A stretch of 64,000 nucleotides of DNA from Chelydra serpentina (GCA_037349315.1 JBAIAC010000026.1:3410001-3474000), one strand, 5' to 3'. Shown: positions 11,693 through 35,224, counted from the first letter of the stretch. A program made the numbers and translations. Notes: a model not told the origin generated them from the sequence alone.

Positions 11693-11804
11693 TGAGCTTA
11701 GATTATGCTAGTCACGCTGCCTTGCTGGCACAGTGGGGCCCTGGGCACTGGCTGGCACAGCCGGGCACCTGACCTCTTACAGCCGCCTTGTGCCTTTTGT
11801 GTGA

Positions 11805-12098
<294 letters not shown>

Positions 12099-12589
12099 TG
12101 AAGTGGCAGGGATGGGATGAGCGGCGCTGGAGATCAGAGGCTGGTGTCTCTCCAGGAGCAGTTACAGGCGTTTGCCTGCCCTATCTGTGCAGTTCGCTCC
12201 TTCCCACTGGTTTTGTTTCTTCCAAGTTTACCATCCCCTGAGACGTATCAGGGGGTAGCTAACATTGGCTTTGCCTTGAGAACTGCTTATTTCCTTGTTG
12301 TAGGGAGAGTGGGGCAGGGAACCCTGCATGAGGCCAGTGAAGCAGCCTGATGTGGTGAAGGGAGACACTCCTGCCCCACTCCCCTGCACCCAAAAGCCTA
12401 ATTAGCTGCCTCACCCTTTGCTAGCCCAAGAACCTACTACAGTCTCACCTCTTCCCCTTGTGTCAGGTGGCCCCTTCAGCACCCTCCAGCAGCAAGCTGC
12501 AGCATGACAGAGGGGCCTGCCTCAGTTTCCCCTTCATCCAGCCATGCAAAGAAATACTGTGTCTCTCAGCAGCAAACTGAGCCCCTTTA

Positions 12590-13716
12590 ATTCATATACA
12601 GAGCCAGTCCACAGATCCCAACGATGCTGGTTCTGGCGAGACCCAACTGAGTGTGTCAGTTCAGGACAAATTGCTTCAAACAGGGCAACTACAGCCCAAG
12701 GCTGGGGGTTTTTCCACCTCTAAGGCACCAAACCAGCCAGACAGAGGAGACTTTGGTTTTACCCCACTGGCTAACCACAAGTCACACAAGCAATTCCCTT
12801 AGATACTCCAGTTTCCCAGTCTCACCACCAGTGCCACTCGTTATGGGGACAAATGGTCATGAAAACCAATGCCCCAGTAAAAGAAAATAGGTTCTCCCGA
12901 TCCCAGCGGACCGAACCTCAGAGCCAGGTCAATATACAACTTAAATCTTACCCACAAATCATGCTGTTGCCAATCCTTTAGAATCTAAAATCTAAAGGTT
13001 TATTCATAAAAGGAAAAAGGTATAGGTGAGAGCTAGAATTGGTTAAAAGGAATCAATTACATACAGTAATGGCAAAGTTCTTGGTTCAGGCTTGCAGAGA
13101 TGGAATACTGCAGGTTCAAATCAAGTCTCTGGATTACATCCCCAGCTGGGATGGGTCCTTCAGTCCTTTGTTCAGAGCTTCCATTTGTAGAAAGGTTCCT
13201 CCAGAGGTAAGAAGCAGGAAATGAAGACAAAATGGAGATGAGGCAGCTGCCTTTTATAGTTTCTTCCAGGTGTAAAGGCACCTCTTTGTCCTTACTGTGG
13301 AAAATCACAGCAAAAATGGAGTCTGGAGTCACATGGGCAAGTCCCTGCATAATTTGCTGAGTCACAGGCGTGTCTGCCTTCTCTCAATGGGCCCATTGTA
13401 TCGCTGATGGCTCTTAATGGGCCATCAAGCTGGCCTAGCAGAGCTGATAGCTTGTCCTGGGTCCCAGAAGCCCAGCCCCAGTTTGAAATACAGACATACA
13501 TATAAAGCCATTGAACTACAGACAGTATAAAGCCAATATTCATAACTTCAACTACAAAACTGATACATGCATATAAGCGGCATAATCATAACCAGCCAAG
13601 CATAACCCGGTCTTAGACACCTCATTTGACCCCCTTTATACAAGATTTGGTGCCACTACAGGACCTTGGTTGTAACAATGATCTATATGGTCCCAGTTAT
13701 TGTCAATAACGTCACA
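12590..13716 (-). mobile_element. LTR-like sequence, left limit uncertain
   Basis: It ends at ataacgtcaca, which on the minus strand is an LTR-type start TGTGACGTTATT. A fragment of the same end (caatgatctat, cagtaacgtcaca) occurs at about 51904-51945. Inside is aaaggtttattcat, AATAAA on the minus strand. The other border was not found. Confidence 0.5.
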
Positions 13717-13767
13717 CCTCATGGTACAGACAGGCCCTCCCCACCCCAGTGCTGACCAGGGTTACCG

Positions 13768-14512
13768 CGCAGGGGGTCCACCCTCTCTCGGGGGTTAAGC
13801 CGTAGGCCCCTCCGTCTCCTGGAACCGCACGTCTCAGCCTTCAGCACGCCTGTCTCTCGCCATGGGCCCCCTCAGGGAGTCCACTCGCTCTGGACCTCCG
13901 GGGCCTCCACACCCAGAGGGAATAATGCAACCCCGATCTCTAGACCGGAGTGACTCAGCCAGCGTAAAACAGGAGGGTTTATTGAGCATCTGAACGCAGC
14001 ACAGGAAACTCTCCGGGCTTCAGGCCTGGTCTCCTTCCACACAGTAAATCTAAGTCTCCCCTGCAGCCAGGTGGGCTCTGGCTGCACTCTCCCCACCGTC
14101 CAGCCCTCCTCCCCTTCCAGCCGATCATCCGATATCATCTCCCCCAACAGCTCCTCCCCTGTCTTTGTCTCCTGTCCCAGGTAAACAGGTCACTGGGGCC
14201 CTCTCTCCTCTGTCCTTTGTTCCCCCTTGGTCAGGTCACCAGGGTCCTCTCTCCTCAGCCCTTTGTCCTCCCACTGGCCAGAACCGGCTGCCTTCCAAGC
14301 TGGGCTGAGCCTCTTGGTCACCAGGTCACCGGTTGCTAGGGTACCTCATGTTGTTGTCTGGGGGTCCCGGCTGCTAGGCAAGGTCACACCTGGTCCTCTG
14401 CAACAACAACCCCTCTCCCCCCTCCTCGTTAAACATGCAGCACACAGGGAAACTGAGGAACGCGCACACTATTCATGTAAAACACTACAAAAATCCCCAA
14501 CTTCGTCCCACG
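13768..14512 (+). mobile_element. Family-2 LTR-like copy
   Basis: This matches 22363-23164 through ggggttaagccgtaggcccc, aggagggtttattgagc and ccaggtcaccggttgctagg. It retains the terminal ccccaacttcgtc that the other copy lacks, but lacks the first part. Confidence 0.72.
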
Positions 14513-14620
14513 TCTACACTGCTATTGGCTTGAGCTCCGTGAACCAGAGTCAGTCGACCCCAGGCTCTGGGAGTCGCTGCTGTGGGTCGTGCCTTGCAGT
14601 GTAGATGTACCCTCTGTGGC
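14510..14620. mobile_element. Short inverted-repeat element (tacactgc ends)
   Basis: The left end cgtctacactgc and the right end gcagtgtagatg are inverted copies, and the interior is GC-rich with self-complementary parts. No coding capacity. Confidence 0.6.
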
Positions 14621-15019
14621 TCCCGGCACATGGGTGACAATTCCTAAATAACCCTCCCGTGGAATGGCTCGGGATGTGACACTGCCCCATGCCGGTGGCT
14701 GCATCTGAGTGTGAGGGCTGAGTCCCGGGGGCCCATCACCGCTGGCCACATGAGGGCCAATATGGCATCCAACACTGGGGAAAAGAATGTGGCATGTGGG
14801 GCACATGGGAATGCGCAGCAAATACACGCCTAGATCCCAGCAGCTCCCAAATTCCCAGACAAAATCCCACCCGGGCCCTGTTTGAAGCTTCCCAATGTGC
14901 AAACCCATCGGCTCAGCTCCTATCCACGGTGGGCACAAAGGATGGAAATTTGGCTTGGGATGGAAGTCCAGGTCCAGCCTTGACTATGGAGTGGCTACCA
15001 CAGTCTCCATAGTGTTGTG

Positions 15020-15610
15020 TGCGTGCATGGCCCTTGCAGTGTGTGTGCATGCATTGCCCCATGCAGGGGGTGCGTGTGTCCCTTGCAGTGTGTGTGTGCG
15101 TGCAGTGTGTGTGTGTTTGTGTGCATGTCCCCCATGCAGTGGGTATGTGCGTGTGTGTGTGTGTCCCATGTGGTATGTAGGTGTGTGTCCTCTGCGGTGT
15201 GTGTGTGCAATGCCCATGCAGTGTGTGTGTGTGTCCCATGCAGAATGTGTGTGTGTGTGCACATGGCACATACAGTGTGTGTGTGTATGTGTGTGTGTCC
15301 CATGCAGAGTATGTGTGTGCATGCATGGCTCATGCAGTGTGTGTGTGCATGTCCCATGCAGGGTGCGTGTGTGTATGTATGCATGAGTGTGCACATGGCT
15401 CATGCAGTGTGTGCGCGTCCGATTAAATCTGTGTGTGCGCACGTAACCAATGCAGGATGTGTCTCCCCCACCCCCCCATGCAGTGTGTGTTTGTCTGTCC
15501 CATGCAGTGTGTGTGTATGTGTGCAGACGTGCGTGACCCATGCAGGATGTGTGTACGCACATGACCCATTCAAGGTGTGTGGCCCATGGGGTGTCACTAT
15601 CATGCACCTG
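15020..15610. repeat. TG-rich minisatellite with cccatgcag motif
   Basis: Runs of (TG)n alternate with cccatgcag or tcatgcag at irregular spacing of roughly 30-60 bp. The apparent Cys/Val-rich and His/Thr-rich open frames on the two strands are consequences of the repeat. Confidence 0.93.
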
Positions 15611-15734
15611 TGTGCATTGCAGAGCCCTGTGTTATGTGTCTGTGGTGCTTGCCGAGGTGTTAAGAGCTTGTGTTGGCTCCACTGGGACGCTGGCAGGGGC
15701 TGGGGAGCCAGCGCCAGGCCAGGATGCAGACTAA

Positions 15735-16052
<318 letters not shown>

Positions 16053-16449
16053 TAAGGGAGGCTGCAGGTCACCCCAGCCTCTGCTGTCAGCATTCAACCC
16101 CTTTGCTGGGGGGCTCCTCGAGGGCCCCGGACTCCAAGCAGCTTTGTGGTGGCATCAGTTGTGCCCCTTTGTGGTTCTTTATATTTCTTCGATCCCAGGC
16201 TGAGCGAGGGGCACCCCAGTCCATGGCACCCTGTGTCTGGCTGCCGGGCAGAGCTCGGGGCTGGCAGGGTGCGGGGGGCCTGACAAGATTCAGCATCGGG
16301 TACGTACAGCTTTAGCCATTGCTTTGCCCCCACATTCAAACCCACTTTCAGCTGCTGTTTATAATCAGCCCCCACCCCAAGAGCCGCCAGGGCCAGACGT
16401 GGATCCTGGCCGAAGTCCCCCTGGCCCAGGCGAGAGGGATTCCAATGGG

Positions 16450-16946
16450 CAGGGCTGGCTCCAGGCACCAGCCTACCAAGCACATGCTTGGGGCGGCACC
16501 TGGAGCGGGGCGGCACTCAGGGGTTTTTTTTTTTTTTTTTTTACCAAAAACCTAATCTTCCTCTGGCGCCCCTGCCGGGGGAGCGGGGCGGCAGGCGTGC
16601 TCCAGTCCCTGCCGGCGCCCCTGCCGGGGGAGTGGGGTGGCAGGCGTGCTCCAGTCCCCACCGGTGCCCCTGCCGGGGGAGCGGGGCGGCAGGCGTGCTC
16701 CGCTCCCCGCCGGCGCCCTAGCCAGGGCGGCGGGGCGGCAGGCGTTCCACACTCCCCACCGGCTTGGGGAGCGGGGCGGCGGGCATGCTGTGGCTCGCCC
16801 TCCCGGCTCTGGGAGGCAGGGGGGCGGCTCGCCGCGGCTGACTCCCGGCTTGCCGCTCAGCGGCCGAGCAGGGAGCCGAGAGGCAGCCGCCCGCCGCCCC
16901 CCAAATCCTGGCGCCCTAGGGTCGCCTAGTGATAGCGCTGGCCCTG
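16450..16946. mobile_element. hAT-like element with short 49-50 bp array
   Basis: The ends are cagggctggctcc and gcgctggccctg, inverted. After an 18-base T run there are about four copies of a 49-50 bp GC-rich unit (gcccctgccgggggagcggg). No convincing 8-bp duplication was found, so one end may have drifted. Same family as 19750-20654. Confidence 0.77.
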
Positions 16947-17375
16947 GATGCTCCCCAGCTGTGGCTGGATCTGCTCAGGCTAGTTGGCCCATCGCTGGCT
17001 GGGTCAGCGGCAGAAGATCTTGATGCCATTCAGTGCACGTTTGGAACCAGCAAGCCCTGTGGGAACCCCAGGCCTCTGTGCACGTGGCACTGGGGGTGAG
17101 GGCAGAGCTGAACAAAATAGTCCAGGGGATACATGCTGTCCAAGGGGAGGGGCTGAATGGTGCCACACTTATGGGGAGTCTGAACAAACTTCCCCCAAAT
17201 GTCTGAACACCAGTGCGGGCTCCTTTAAGAGCTGCTGACCTGCCTGATACAAAGGCTGCGGGCCGCAGTAATGCCTGGTGTAACAGTGACGCCCTGTGGG
17301 GAGACCAGAGCAGTGCATGATCCTAATCCTTCAGGGTCCATTTCCTACACTCCTGGGTTGCTGGGCTGAGGAGAG

Positions 17376-17505
17376 TTACAGGGAGGGTGGCCAATTTTGG
17401 TTGGACATATTCCTGTAGGTTTCATCACATGACATCATCTTTCATTAAAGATGATCTGTAATTCCTGGGGACTGCAGGCCAATCCTGGAGGGTTGGCAAC
17501 CCTAG
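17376..17505. mobile_element. Short inverted-repeat element (MITE-like)
   Basis: A diverged sister of 2613-2717: it shares ttcatcacatga and ends in gttggcaaccctag, inverted to the left end. It also contains a short internal palindrome, ctttcattaaagatg. Confidence 0.6.
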
Positions 17506-17611
17506 TGACAGGTGAGAGCCTGCCTGGTGAGTGACTGGACCGGTGCGTGCGTGTAGAGGGCTCGGCTTCCTCTCCTGCAGACAGAGTCCCTAGGGTTAAA
17601 GCAGGGACTGA

Positions 17612-17860
<249 letters not shown>

Positions 17861-19520
17861 TAAAGGAGAACTCCTGAGCTGCTAGGAGTAGTGGGTCTCT
17901 TACCTTTTCTGTGGGGCGTCCAGTAGGGGGCAGCCTCACTCACTCATGCACACAGAGACAGTGCATTGCTTAGGAAGCCACATTCGATAATATTTCAGTC
18001 CAGGGACTGGGGAGGGGGCTTCCCTCTTTCCCTCCAGCCCTGGGGTCTCTTCAGTCCCCAAGGCCCCACGTTTTATAAGGAATGCAGGGATCTGGATTCA
18101 CTTGGGACCCCGCGCGGTCTCCAGCGGCTCCTCGGAAACACTGCATGGCATGGGCCGAGCGCGTGGTGGGCACAATACAAACTGTGGTGGTTTCTGAAGT
18201 GCTGAATTGTGAGCAAATGTTACACAATGCCCCTGGGCGGACGAAAGAGACTGGGGTGCAGGCAGTGTGGCCTGCCGGTCACAGCTGGACTGTGTCCACA
18301 CGCTAAGGGCAGCCATGAGGCGCTAGTCAGTGAGCAGGCATCGGAGTAATGGCTGAGGTCAGTAAGAGCGAGAATCAGAGCGAAGCTGGGTCGGAGGCTG
18401 GAGAGCAGGCAGCGAGACGGGGTCTGGAGTCACCCTCCCGGGTTACACAGTGAGCGTGGGCTGACCAGGGGCTGCAGTGTGCTGTCACTTGGGTGGTACT
18501 TCCTGCAGCGCCTGCTCTCGGCCGTGCTCCGGGGCTGGGGCTCTGGCTGGCCTGGTGGTGGCGTGGGAGTGGCAGCCGGCCCAGGTTCTAGTCCTGTGGG
18601 TCCTGGCAGAAGGGCTTGAACCTGGGGCCTCTGGCTCGAACAGCCTCTGCAGTGTAGCTAAAAGAGCCCCCCCTCGAGCCAGCTTGTTATTGGCTTTCTG
18701 TGGGGGGACAGCATGCCGCGGGGGCGGGGCTGGGTGGCACTTCTGAGCTGATCATCGACCCTGGCGAGCCGAGGGGACGGGCCGCAGGAAAGGAGATCTG
18801 CAAGGGCGGCCGGGTGCAGCACACAGCGAGACGCAACGTGCCAGCCCTTCCCCGCCCCTCAGGCTCTCGCCCCCACGGGCCATTCTATTGATTGCACTCC
18901 TGAGTCGCCCCATGGGGAGCGTCCAGTCCCGCTTGGCTGCCACATGTCACAGCCTGAGCCCTCTTCCATGGCAGGGGTTTGGGAGCGAAGTGTCCAGGCC
19001 AGCTCCTGCCACGGCGTTGGAAGCTGAAAGCCACCTCGTATGTGGCTGTAAATTTCCTCTCCATTTGCAGGCACGGTCTTGGCTTTGATCGCTGAGGCCG
19101 GTGTCCCGAGCGATTCATGTGCACCTGGCGCAGGCGACAGACTGAGTGCACTGGCTGAGCCCCGGGGAGTTAATCTGCCACAGGGGTGATGATCAGCTGG
19201 GAGGGCAAGCGTCGCTCAATCGAGTGTCCATTCCATAAGAACAAAGCAAGCCAGCCTCTGGGCTCCCATGGGCCACACGGGCCCCATCGTGTTCACGCCC
19301 TCGCAGCAGCTGGTGGGAGCTTTCAGTCCCTTTGTTCCCTGTGGAAGAGAAGACGCTGGGGAACTGGACTCCTCTGCCTGCCTGGAATGGATTTGGGCTA
19401 CATCTTGGTGGGGATGGGGGAAGTGCACAGATGGGGAGACTGGCCTGTCTGGGTTGCAGGGTCTAACCTGTGGTGGAAGGGCAGGGTTAGCCTGTTGTGC
19501 TGGCTGGCTGGATTTCTTGA

Positions 19521-19676
<156 letters not shown>

Positions 19677-19749
19677 TGACTGCAGCTTTTGCTGCTGAAG
19701 GACAGCTGGAGCCCCAGGGCTGGGTACAGGACTTTCCAGAGGCAAGGAG

Positions 19750-20654
19750 CAGGGCCGGCTCCAGGCACCAGATGACCAAGCACATGCCTGGGGCGGCACC
19801 TGGGGAGGGGGCGGCGCTCAAGGGTTTTTTTGTTTTTGTTTTTCTTTTAAATAAAAAAAACATTCTTCCCGGCCCGCGCTCCCCCCCGGTGCCCCGGCCA
19901 GGGGAGCAGGGCAGCGGGAGTGCCATGCTCCCCCCCCGGCGCCCCGGCCAGGGGAGTGGGGCAGCGGGAGTGCCATGCTCCCCCCCCCGGCGCCCCGGCC
20001 AGGGGAGCAGGGCAGCGGGTGTGCTGCGCCCCCCCCCCCCCCCCGGCGCCTCGGCCAGGGGAGCGGGGCAGCGGGTGTGCTGCGCCCCCCGCCCCGGCGC
20101 CTCGGCCAGGGGAGCAGGGCAGCGGGTGTGCTGCGCTTCCCCCCCCCCGGCACCCCAGCCAGGGGAGGGGGCAGCGGGTGTGCTGCGCTCCCCCCCCCGG
20201 CGCCCCGGCCAGGGGAGGGGGCAGCGGGTGTGCTGCGCTCCCCCCCCCGGCGCCCCGGCCAGGGGAGGGGGCAGCGGGTGTGCTGCGCTCCCCCCCCCGG
20301 CGCCCCGGCCAGGGGAGTGGGGCAGCGGGTGTGCTGCGCTTCCCCCCCCCGGCACCCCGGCCAGGGGAGGGGGCAGCGGGTGTGCTGCGCTCCCCCCCCC
20401 GGCGCCCCGGCCAGGGGAGTGGGGCAGCGGGTGTGCTGCGCTTCCCCCCCCCGGCACCCCGGCCAGGGGAGGGGGCAGCGGGTGTGCTGCGCTCCCCCCC
20501 CCGGCGCCCCGGCCAGGGGAGGGGGCAGCGGGTGTGCTGCGCTCCCCCACTGCCCCCGGCGCCCCGGCCGGGGGAGCAGGGCGGCGGCGCCGGGGGGAGA
20601 GGGGCGGCAAGTGGCTTTTTGCCAGGGGCGTCAAAAAAGCCAGAGCTGGGCCTG
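19750..20654. mobile_element. hAT-like element with amplified 50-bp array
   Basis: The start cagggccggctccagg and end agagctgggcctg are inverted termini, and a perfect 8-bp duplication gcaaggag lies at 19742-19749 and 20655-20662. From about 19870 to 20590 there are about 14 copies of a 50-bp unit containing ggcgccccggccaggggag and cagcgggtgtgctgcg. The long Pro/Gly/Ala-rich frames on both strands are shadows of the array. Confidence 0.92.
19870..20590. repeat. 50-bp tandem array inside hAT-like element
   Basis: The period of 50 is read directly from gcagcgggtg at 20171, 20221 and 20271. The C run at the join varies from 8 to about 17 bases. The unit core is shared with the four-copy array at about 16567-16760. 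Confidence 0.93.
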
Positions 20655-21693
20655 GCAAGGAGGAGGTGAGCGCGGCCCTAGAGCCCGTGCAGGCTGGGTC
20701 CCAGCCCGGAGGACGATACAGTCTGTCCTAGCGCTGCCGGCAGAGTGCAAGGTCACCCTGGCGCTCCCCAGCCAGCCCCAGGATTGCGAGGGGGGCGCAG
20801 AGCTCCGCTGTGCCGAAGGCTGCAGTCCCGTCTTTCCAGCTTTGAAAAGTCCTCGCTCCGATTGGAGGGCAGCACCTAGGCTCCAGTAAAATTCAGCTCC
20901 GCTTTCAGGCTCACATGCCCCACGTGATCACAGTCCTGGCATTTCCATAGAGCTTGTCATCTCCACAGTGCTCTGCCGACAGGAGCTAATGAACGCACTC
21001 GGTTGCTGCTGTTTCCCAGGGGTGCTGCATGGTGATGTTCTCCCTCAGGCTGCTGATGGAAGTGCTGCTGTTAGTTCTTCCCCAGAGCATTAACCCTCCC
21101 CATCCCCCCAGGAGGGAGGTGTCACAACTGGGGAAACCAAGGCACAGCGGGGCCATGGCTTCCCAGGGGTCACCCTGGGAGTCGGGATTAAAACTCAGGA
21201 CAGCTTGACACCTCAGCCTGTAGTCACTGGGCCAGACCATGCTGCCTCCCTGTTGGGCCTGGGCGACGTTTCCCGCTGATTGCCTTGGGAGAGGGGGCTC
21301 AGTGGGAAGGGTGTGTGAGCAGCGGGGACAGCTGCAGGAGTCTGGCTCGGGTGGGAGGCTGGGAACCCCAACCCAGCTACCGCTGCCACAATGTGCCCTC
21401 CGTGGGGGCTGGCCTGTGGGGCGTTCGCAGTGCAGTGCCCTCTGAGTGTGAGGGAGTCGGGGTTTGAGATGGGGAGGGGGGATGGGCCCCGTGCCACAGC
21501 TGTGTCCCGTCTCTCGAGGGCTGGACACGGGGCATTGGCACCTAGCCCGGAGGCTGCCCCATACAGCGAGGTGTTTGGCTCGCTAACAGACACTGAGTGT
21601 GCCGCCCCGGCTGGTTGAGTCAGCGGGGCCCGTGTGCAGCTTTGCAATGCAGGCAAGTTCAGACCTGGGAGTGTGATACAATCAGCTTGCTGA

Positions 21694-22089
<396 letters not shown>

Positions 22090-22172
22090 TAAGTGACCAG
22101 GGCAGGGGCACGGAGCCCCATGCCTCTGCCGCTCCCGCTCGGTCCCGAGGCCCGATGACCACAGAGCCCGTC

Positions 22173-22275
22173 AATATTTATTAGCTGCAGTGCAGGAGCA
22201 CCTAGAATGCCAGCCATGGCCCAAGCTCCCAGTGTGCCAAGCACTGTACAAACACAGAACAAAGAGCTGGTCCCT
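22173..22275 (-). mobile_element. Ancient SINE (MIR-like) 3' end
   Basis: The stretch atttattagctgcagtgcag, gccaagcactgtacaaacac and agagctggtccctgccccc is the common MIR-like tail. A similar tail is at about 63361-63470. Confidence 0.55.
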
Positions 22276-22362
22276 GCCCCCAAATGTACCATCCTTCTAT
22301 AGGGAGCTCGTCCCAAGGGGGCAGGGGAGCCTGGGGAAAGCACGAAGGGGCTTGTTTGACAA

Positions 22363-23164
22363 TGTCACGGACTCACAGGACTCGTGCTCTCTCTCGGCTC
22401 TGTGCGGTCCCTGGGAGGAACCCCCTTCAGTGCGACAGCCCTTCTCGGGGGTCCACCCCCTCTCGGGGGTTAAGCCGTAGGCCCCTCCGTCTCCTGGAAC
22501 CGCACCTCTCTGACCCTCAGCACGCCTGGCTCTGGAATCCACTCGCTCTGGACCCCCGGGGCCTCCACGCCCAGAGGGAATAATGCAGCCCCGATCTCTA
22601 GGCTGGAGTGACTCAGCCAGCGTAAAACAGGAGGGTTTATTGAGCGTCTGAACACAGCACAGGAAACTCTCCCGGCTTCAGGCCCGGCCTCCCTCAGCAC
22701 AGCACATCTAGGTCTGTCTCAGATCCAGGTGGGCTCTGGCTGCTCTCCCCCCAGTCCAGCCGCCCTCCCCTGTCCTTTGTCATCCGATATCATCTCCCCC
22801 AACAGCTCCTCCCCTGTCCTTTGTCATCCGATATCATCTCCCACAACAGCTCCTCCCCTGTCCTTTGACTCCCGTCCCAGGTAAACAGGTCACTGGGGCC
22901 CTCTCTCCTCCATCCTTTGTTCCCCCTTGGTCAGGTCACCAGGGTCCTCTCTCCTCAGCCCTTTGTCCTCCCACTGTCCAGAGCTGGCTGACTGCCAAAC
23001 TGTGCTGGGCCTCCTGATCTCCAGGTCGCCAGTTGCTAGGGTACCCCATCTCCAGGCCGTTGTCCGGGGTTCCGGCTGCTAGGCGAGGTCACACCTGGTC
23101 CTCTGTAACAACAACCCCTCTCCCACCACCTCGTTAAACACACAGCACACAGGGAAACTGAGAC
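22363..23164 (+). mobile_element. Family-2 LTR-like copy, 3' truncated
   Basis: It starts TGTCACGGACTC and carries the same segments as 5507-6125 and 13768-14512. It breaks off at gggaaactgag, about 60 bp before the expected CTTCGTCACA end, where the diverged minisatellite begins. Confidence 0.72.
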
Positions 23165-24163
23165 CACACAGGCCGGAGACCGCTATCCGCTCTGCTCTGG
23201 GACTTCTGCACCCCGTACTCCGTTCCTGGGGCTGGAACCGCTGTCCACTCTGCTCTGCCCCTGCACCCTTCTCGGACTGCGCTTTTCTTTGCTCTAGGCT
23301 CCTGCACCCTCTGCTCCCCTTCCAGGCTTGGGACAGCTGTCCTCTGCTCTGGGACTCCTGTACCCCCTCCTCCTGTTCTGGGCCAGGAACCGCTCTCCTC
23401 TATGCTCGGGGACTCCTGCACCACATATACCCCTACCGACCCTTGGGCCTCTGGCCTCTGCTCTGGGATTCCTGCACATGAGCTCCCCTCCTGGCCCTGG
23501 GACCACTCTCCTCTGCTCTGGGACTCCTGATCCCCTGCTTCCCTCCCGGACGTCCGGACCAGTACCCTCTCCATGCTGGCACTCCTGCACCCCCTGTTCC
23601 CCTCCTGGGCCTGGGACCACTGCAGGAGAGCAGTCCCAGGAGTTTGGGACTCCCCGCGAGGGGAGCACAGGGTGCAGGAGTCCCAGAGCAGAGAGGACAG
23701 CGTTCCCAGTCCCAGGAGGAGAACGGGGTGGGGGGGGGCAGGAATCCCAGAGGAGAGGAGAGAGGTCTCCGTCCCCAGGAGGGGAGCACAGGGTGAAGGA
23801 GTTGGAGAGCAGCAGAGCGTTCCCAGGCCCAGGAGGGGAATAGGGGGACAGGAGTCCCAGAGCAGAGGACAGCGGTCCCAGGACAGGGAGGGGAGCACGG
23901 GGTGCAGGAGTCCCAGAGCAGCAGAGAGCATTTGTAGCCCTGGGAGGGGAACAGGACAGACAGGCATCCCAGAGCAGAAAGGGAAGCAGACCCTGGGCTG
24001 GGAGGGGAGAAGGGGATGAAGGAGACTCAGAGCAGAGAGGAGAGCGGTCCCAGGCCTGGGAGGGGGCCATGGGGCTGCTCTGGGTCTCCTGTATCCCCTG
24101 CTCCCCACTAGGCCCTGGGACCACTCTCCTTTCTGCTCTGGGACTCCTGCACCCCATGCTCAT
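23165..24163. repeat. Diverged minisatellite units in both orientations
   Basis: Units related to the 58-bp array run forward from about 23180 to 23635 (gctctgggactcctgcaccc), inverted from about 23636 to 24060 (gcaggagtcccagagcag), and forward again to 24163. Spacing is about 58-70 bp and identity is clearly lower than in 24590-33405. The open frames here are not genes. Confidence 0.88.
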
Positions 24164-33861
<9,698 letters not shown>

Positions 33862-34199
33862 TAGTGGTCTCGGCAGAGAATCAGCCATCGCTTACCCATA
33901 GAGTTGGTCCCTGCAAGGTAAGGATGAGGCATGGTGGCCAGGCAGCATGGAAGTAGTTTGCATGGCTGCTGCCCTTCCTGTGCCCAGCCTGGTTAACAGG
34001 CCCGCTGGGGCTGGCACCAGGCCGCTCTGCCCAGCACCTTATTCACCAACAATTCATTTCAAAGTTTTAAAACAACCCTTTTCTGGGTCTGAATTGTGCC
34101 CTGGGAACTGATGCACGTTGCCCGGGTCTAAGGCCGGTTCACAGGAGGGTGAGCGTGGCTGGGGGCTGGCACTCACCTACCTGGCCTGTCCCCATTACC

Positions 34200-34436
34200 C
34201 AGTCTGTGGGTGGCGGGGCTCTGGTTACAGGCCCCCTGCCTGGGGCTGAAGCCCTTGAGCTTTGGCTTTGCCCCCTCCACCTGGGGCAGTGGGGCTCGGG
34301 CTTTGGCGCCCCCCACACGACACAGCGGGGCTGAGGCAGGCTCAGGCTTCGGTCCCCACTCCTGGGCTCGTGTAGTAAATGTTGTTGTCAGAAGGGGGTT
34401 GTGGTGCAATGAAGTTTGAGAACCCCCCGCCCTAAA
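34200..34436 (-). mobile_element. hAT-like element (ttctcaa ends), partial
   Basis: It contains tgtcagaagggggttgtgg and ends gtttgagaac, the inverse of the complete element at 54353-54662. A second partial copy is at about 34962-35092. Confidence 0.65.
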
Positions 34437-34562
34437 GGTAATGTGTGCATTGTGCCTCCTCTAGTGGCTAGGGCACATAAAGGATAACAGCCTACTATTG
34501 CTGTTAGCTCATGGAGTTAGCCCTCTGGCTCACCTAGTAAGGATCTGTGTTTCGGTGCTCAT
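34350..34562. repeat. Duplicated segment, copy 1
   Basis: Nearly identical to about 35000-35224: both contain aatgtgtgcattgtgcctcc, gttagctcatggagttagcc and cctagtaaggatctgtgttt. The copies flank the last CLEC18 coding exon. Confidence 0.88.
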
Positions 34563-34690
34563 AACCTGCTGGGGTGGCTCACCCTATATTGCTCTGGGGA
34601 TTTTGTCCTTATGGGGCCTGGCTGGCTGGCAGTGGGCTGCGGCGCTCGAGCCTGGCTGGGTGGCACTAATGCTGCTGTGATCCTTTGCAG

Positions 34691-34728
34691 CTCAGAAGCA
34701 CATCTCCCTGTGGCAGCCAGAGCCCTGA
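34691..34728 (+). CDS. CLEC18: CLEC18 last coding exon with stop
   Basis: After the acceptor cctttgcag the split codon becomes Ala, and the frame reads AQKHISLWQPEP followed by TGA at 34726-34728. This short hydrophilic tail matches the family's usual C-terminus, so there is no membrane anchor. The exon lies between two copies of a duplicated segment (about 34350-34562 and 35000-35224). Confidence 0.9.
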
Positions 34729-34999
34729 GCCCGCGCAGCTTCCTGCTGCTGAGCTGTGGGCACGGTGTCGCCTCCAGCCCACACGCGGCTTGAAAGAAAG
34801 AATCCTCTGCTACTGTTCTTCCAGGTCCTTTACAGGACCCCCTGGGTGCTCAGCCCATCCCAGGCACGCTGACACCCCTCCCCGAGGGCTGGGGTCCAGA
34901 GGCGGCACCAGGACCTGCTGAGCCCTCAGAGAGAGAGAGCGCTTCCAGGGCTGCCCTTCCAGACCGGAGCGCCCCGCATACGACACGGCAGGGCTCAGG

Positions 35000-35224
35000 C
35001 AGGCTCCGGCTTCAGTCCCCCCTCCTGGGCTCGTGTAGTAATTTTTGTTGTCAGAAGGGGGTTGTGGTGCAATGAAGTTTGAGAACCCCCCGCTCTAGAG
35101 ATAATGTGTGCATTGTGCCTCCTCTAGTGGCTAGTGCACATAAAGGATAACAGCCTACTAGTGCTGTTAGCTCATGGAGTTAGCCCTCTGGCTCACCTAG
35201 TAAGGATCTGTGTTTTGGTGCTCA
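35000..35224. repeat. Duplicated segment, copy 2
   Basis: Direct copy of 34350-34562, about 660 bp downstream. After ctcatg it diverges and runs into the inverted repeat at 35244. Confidence 0.88.

Noticed and set aside
34800..35060. Extended CLEC18 C-terminus through a further exon
   Set aside because: An acceptor-like ttccag near 34824 opens a frame, but the stop at 34726 lies in the family-typical tail and the alternative runs into repeat sequence.
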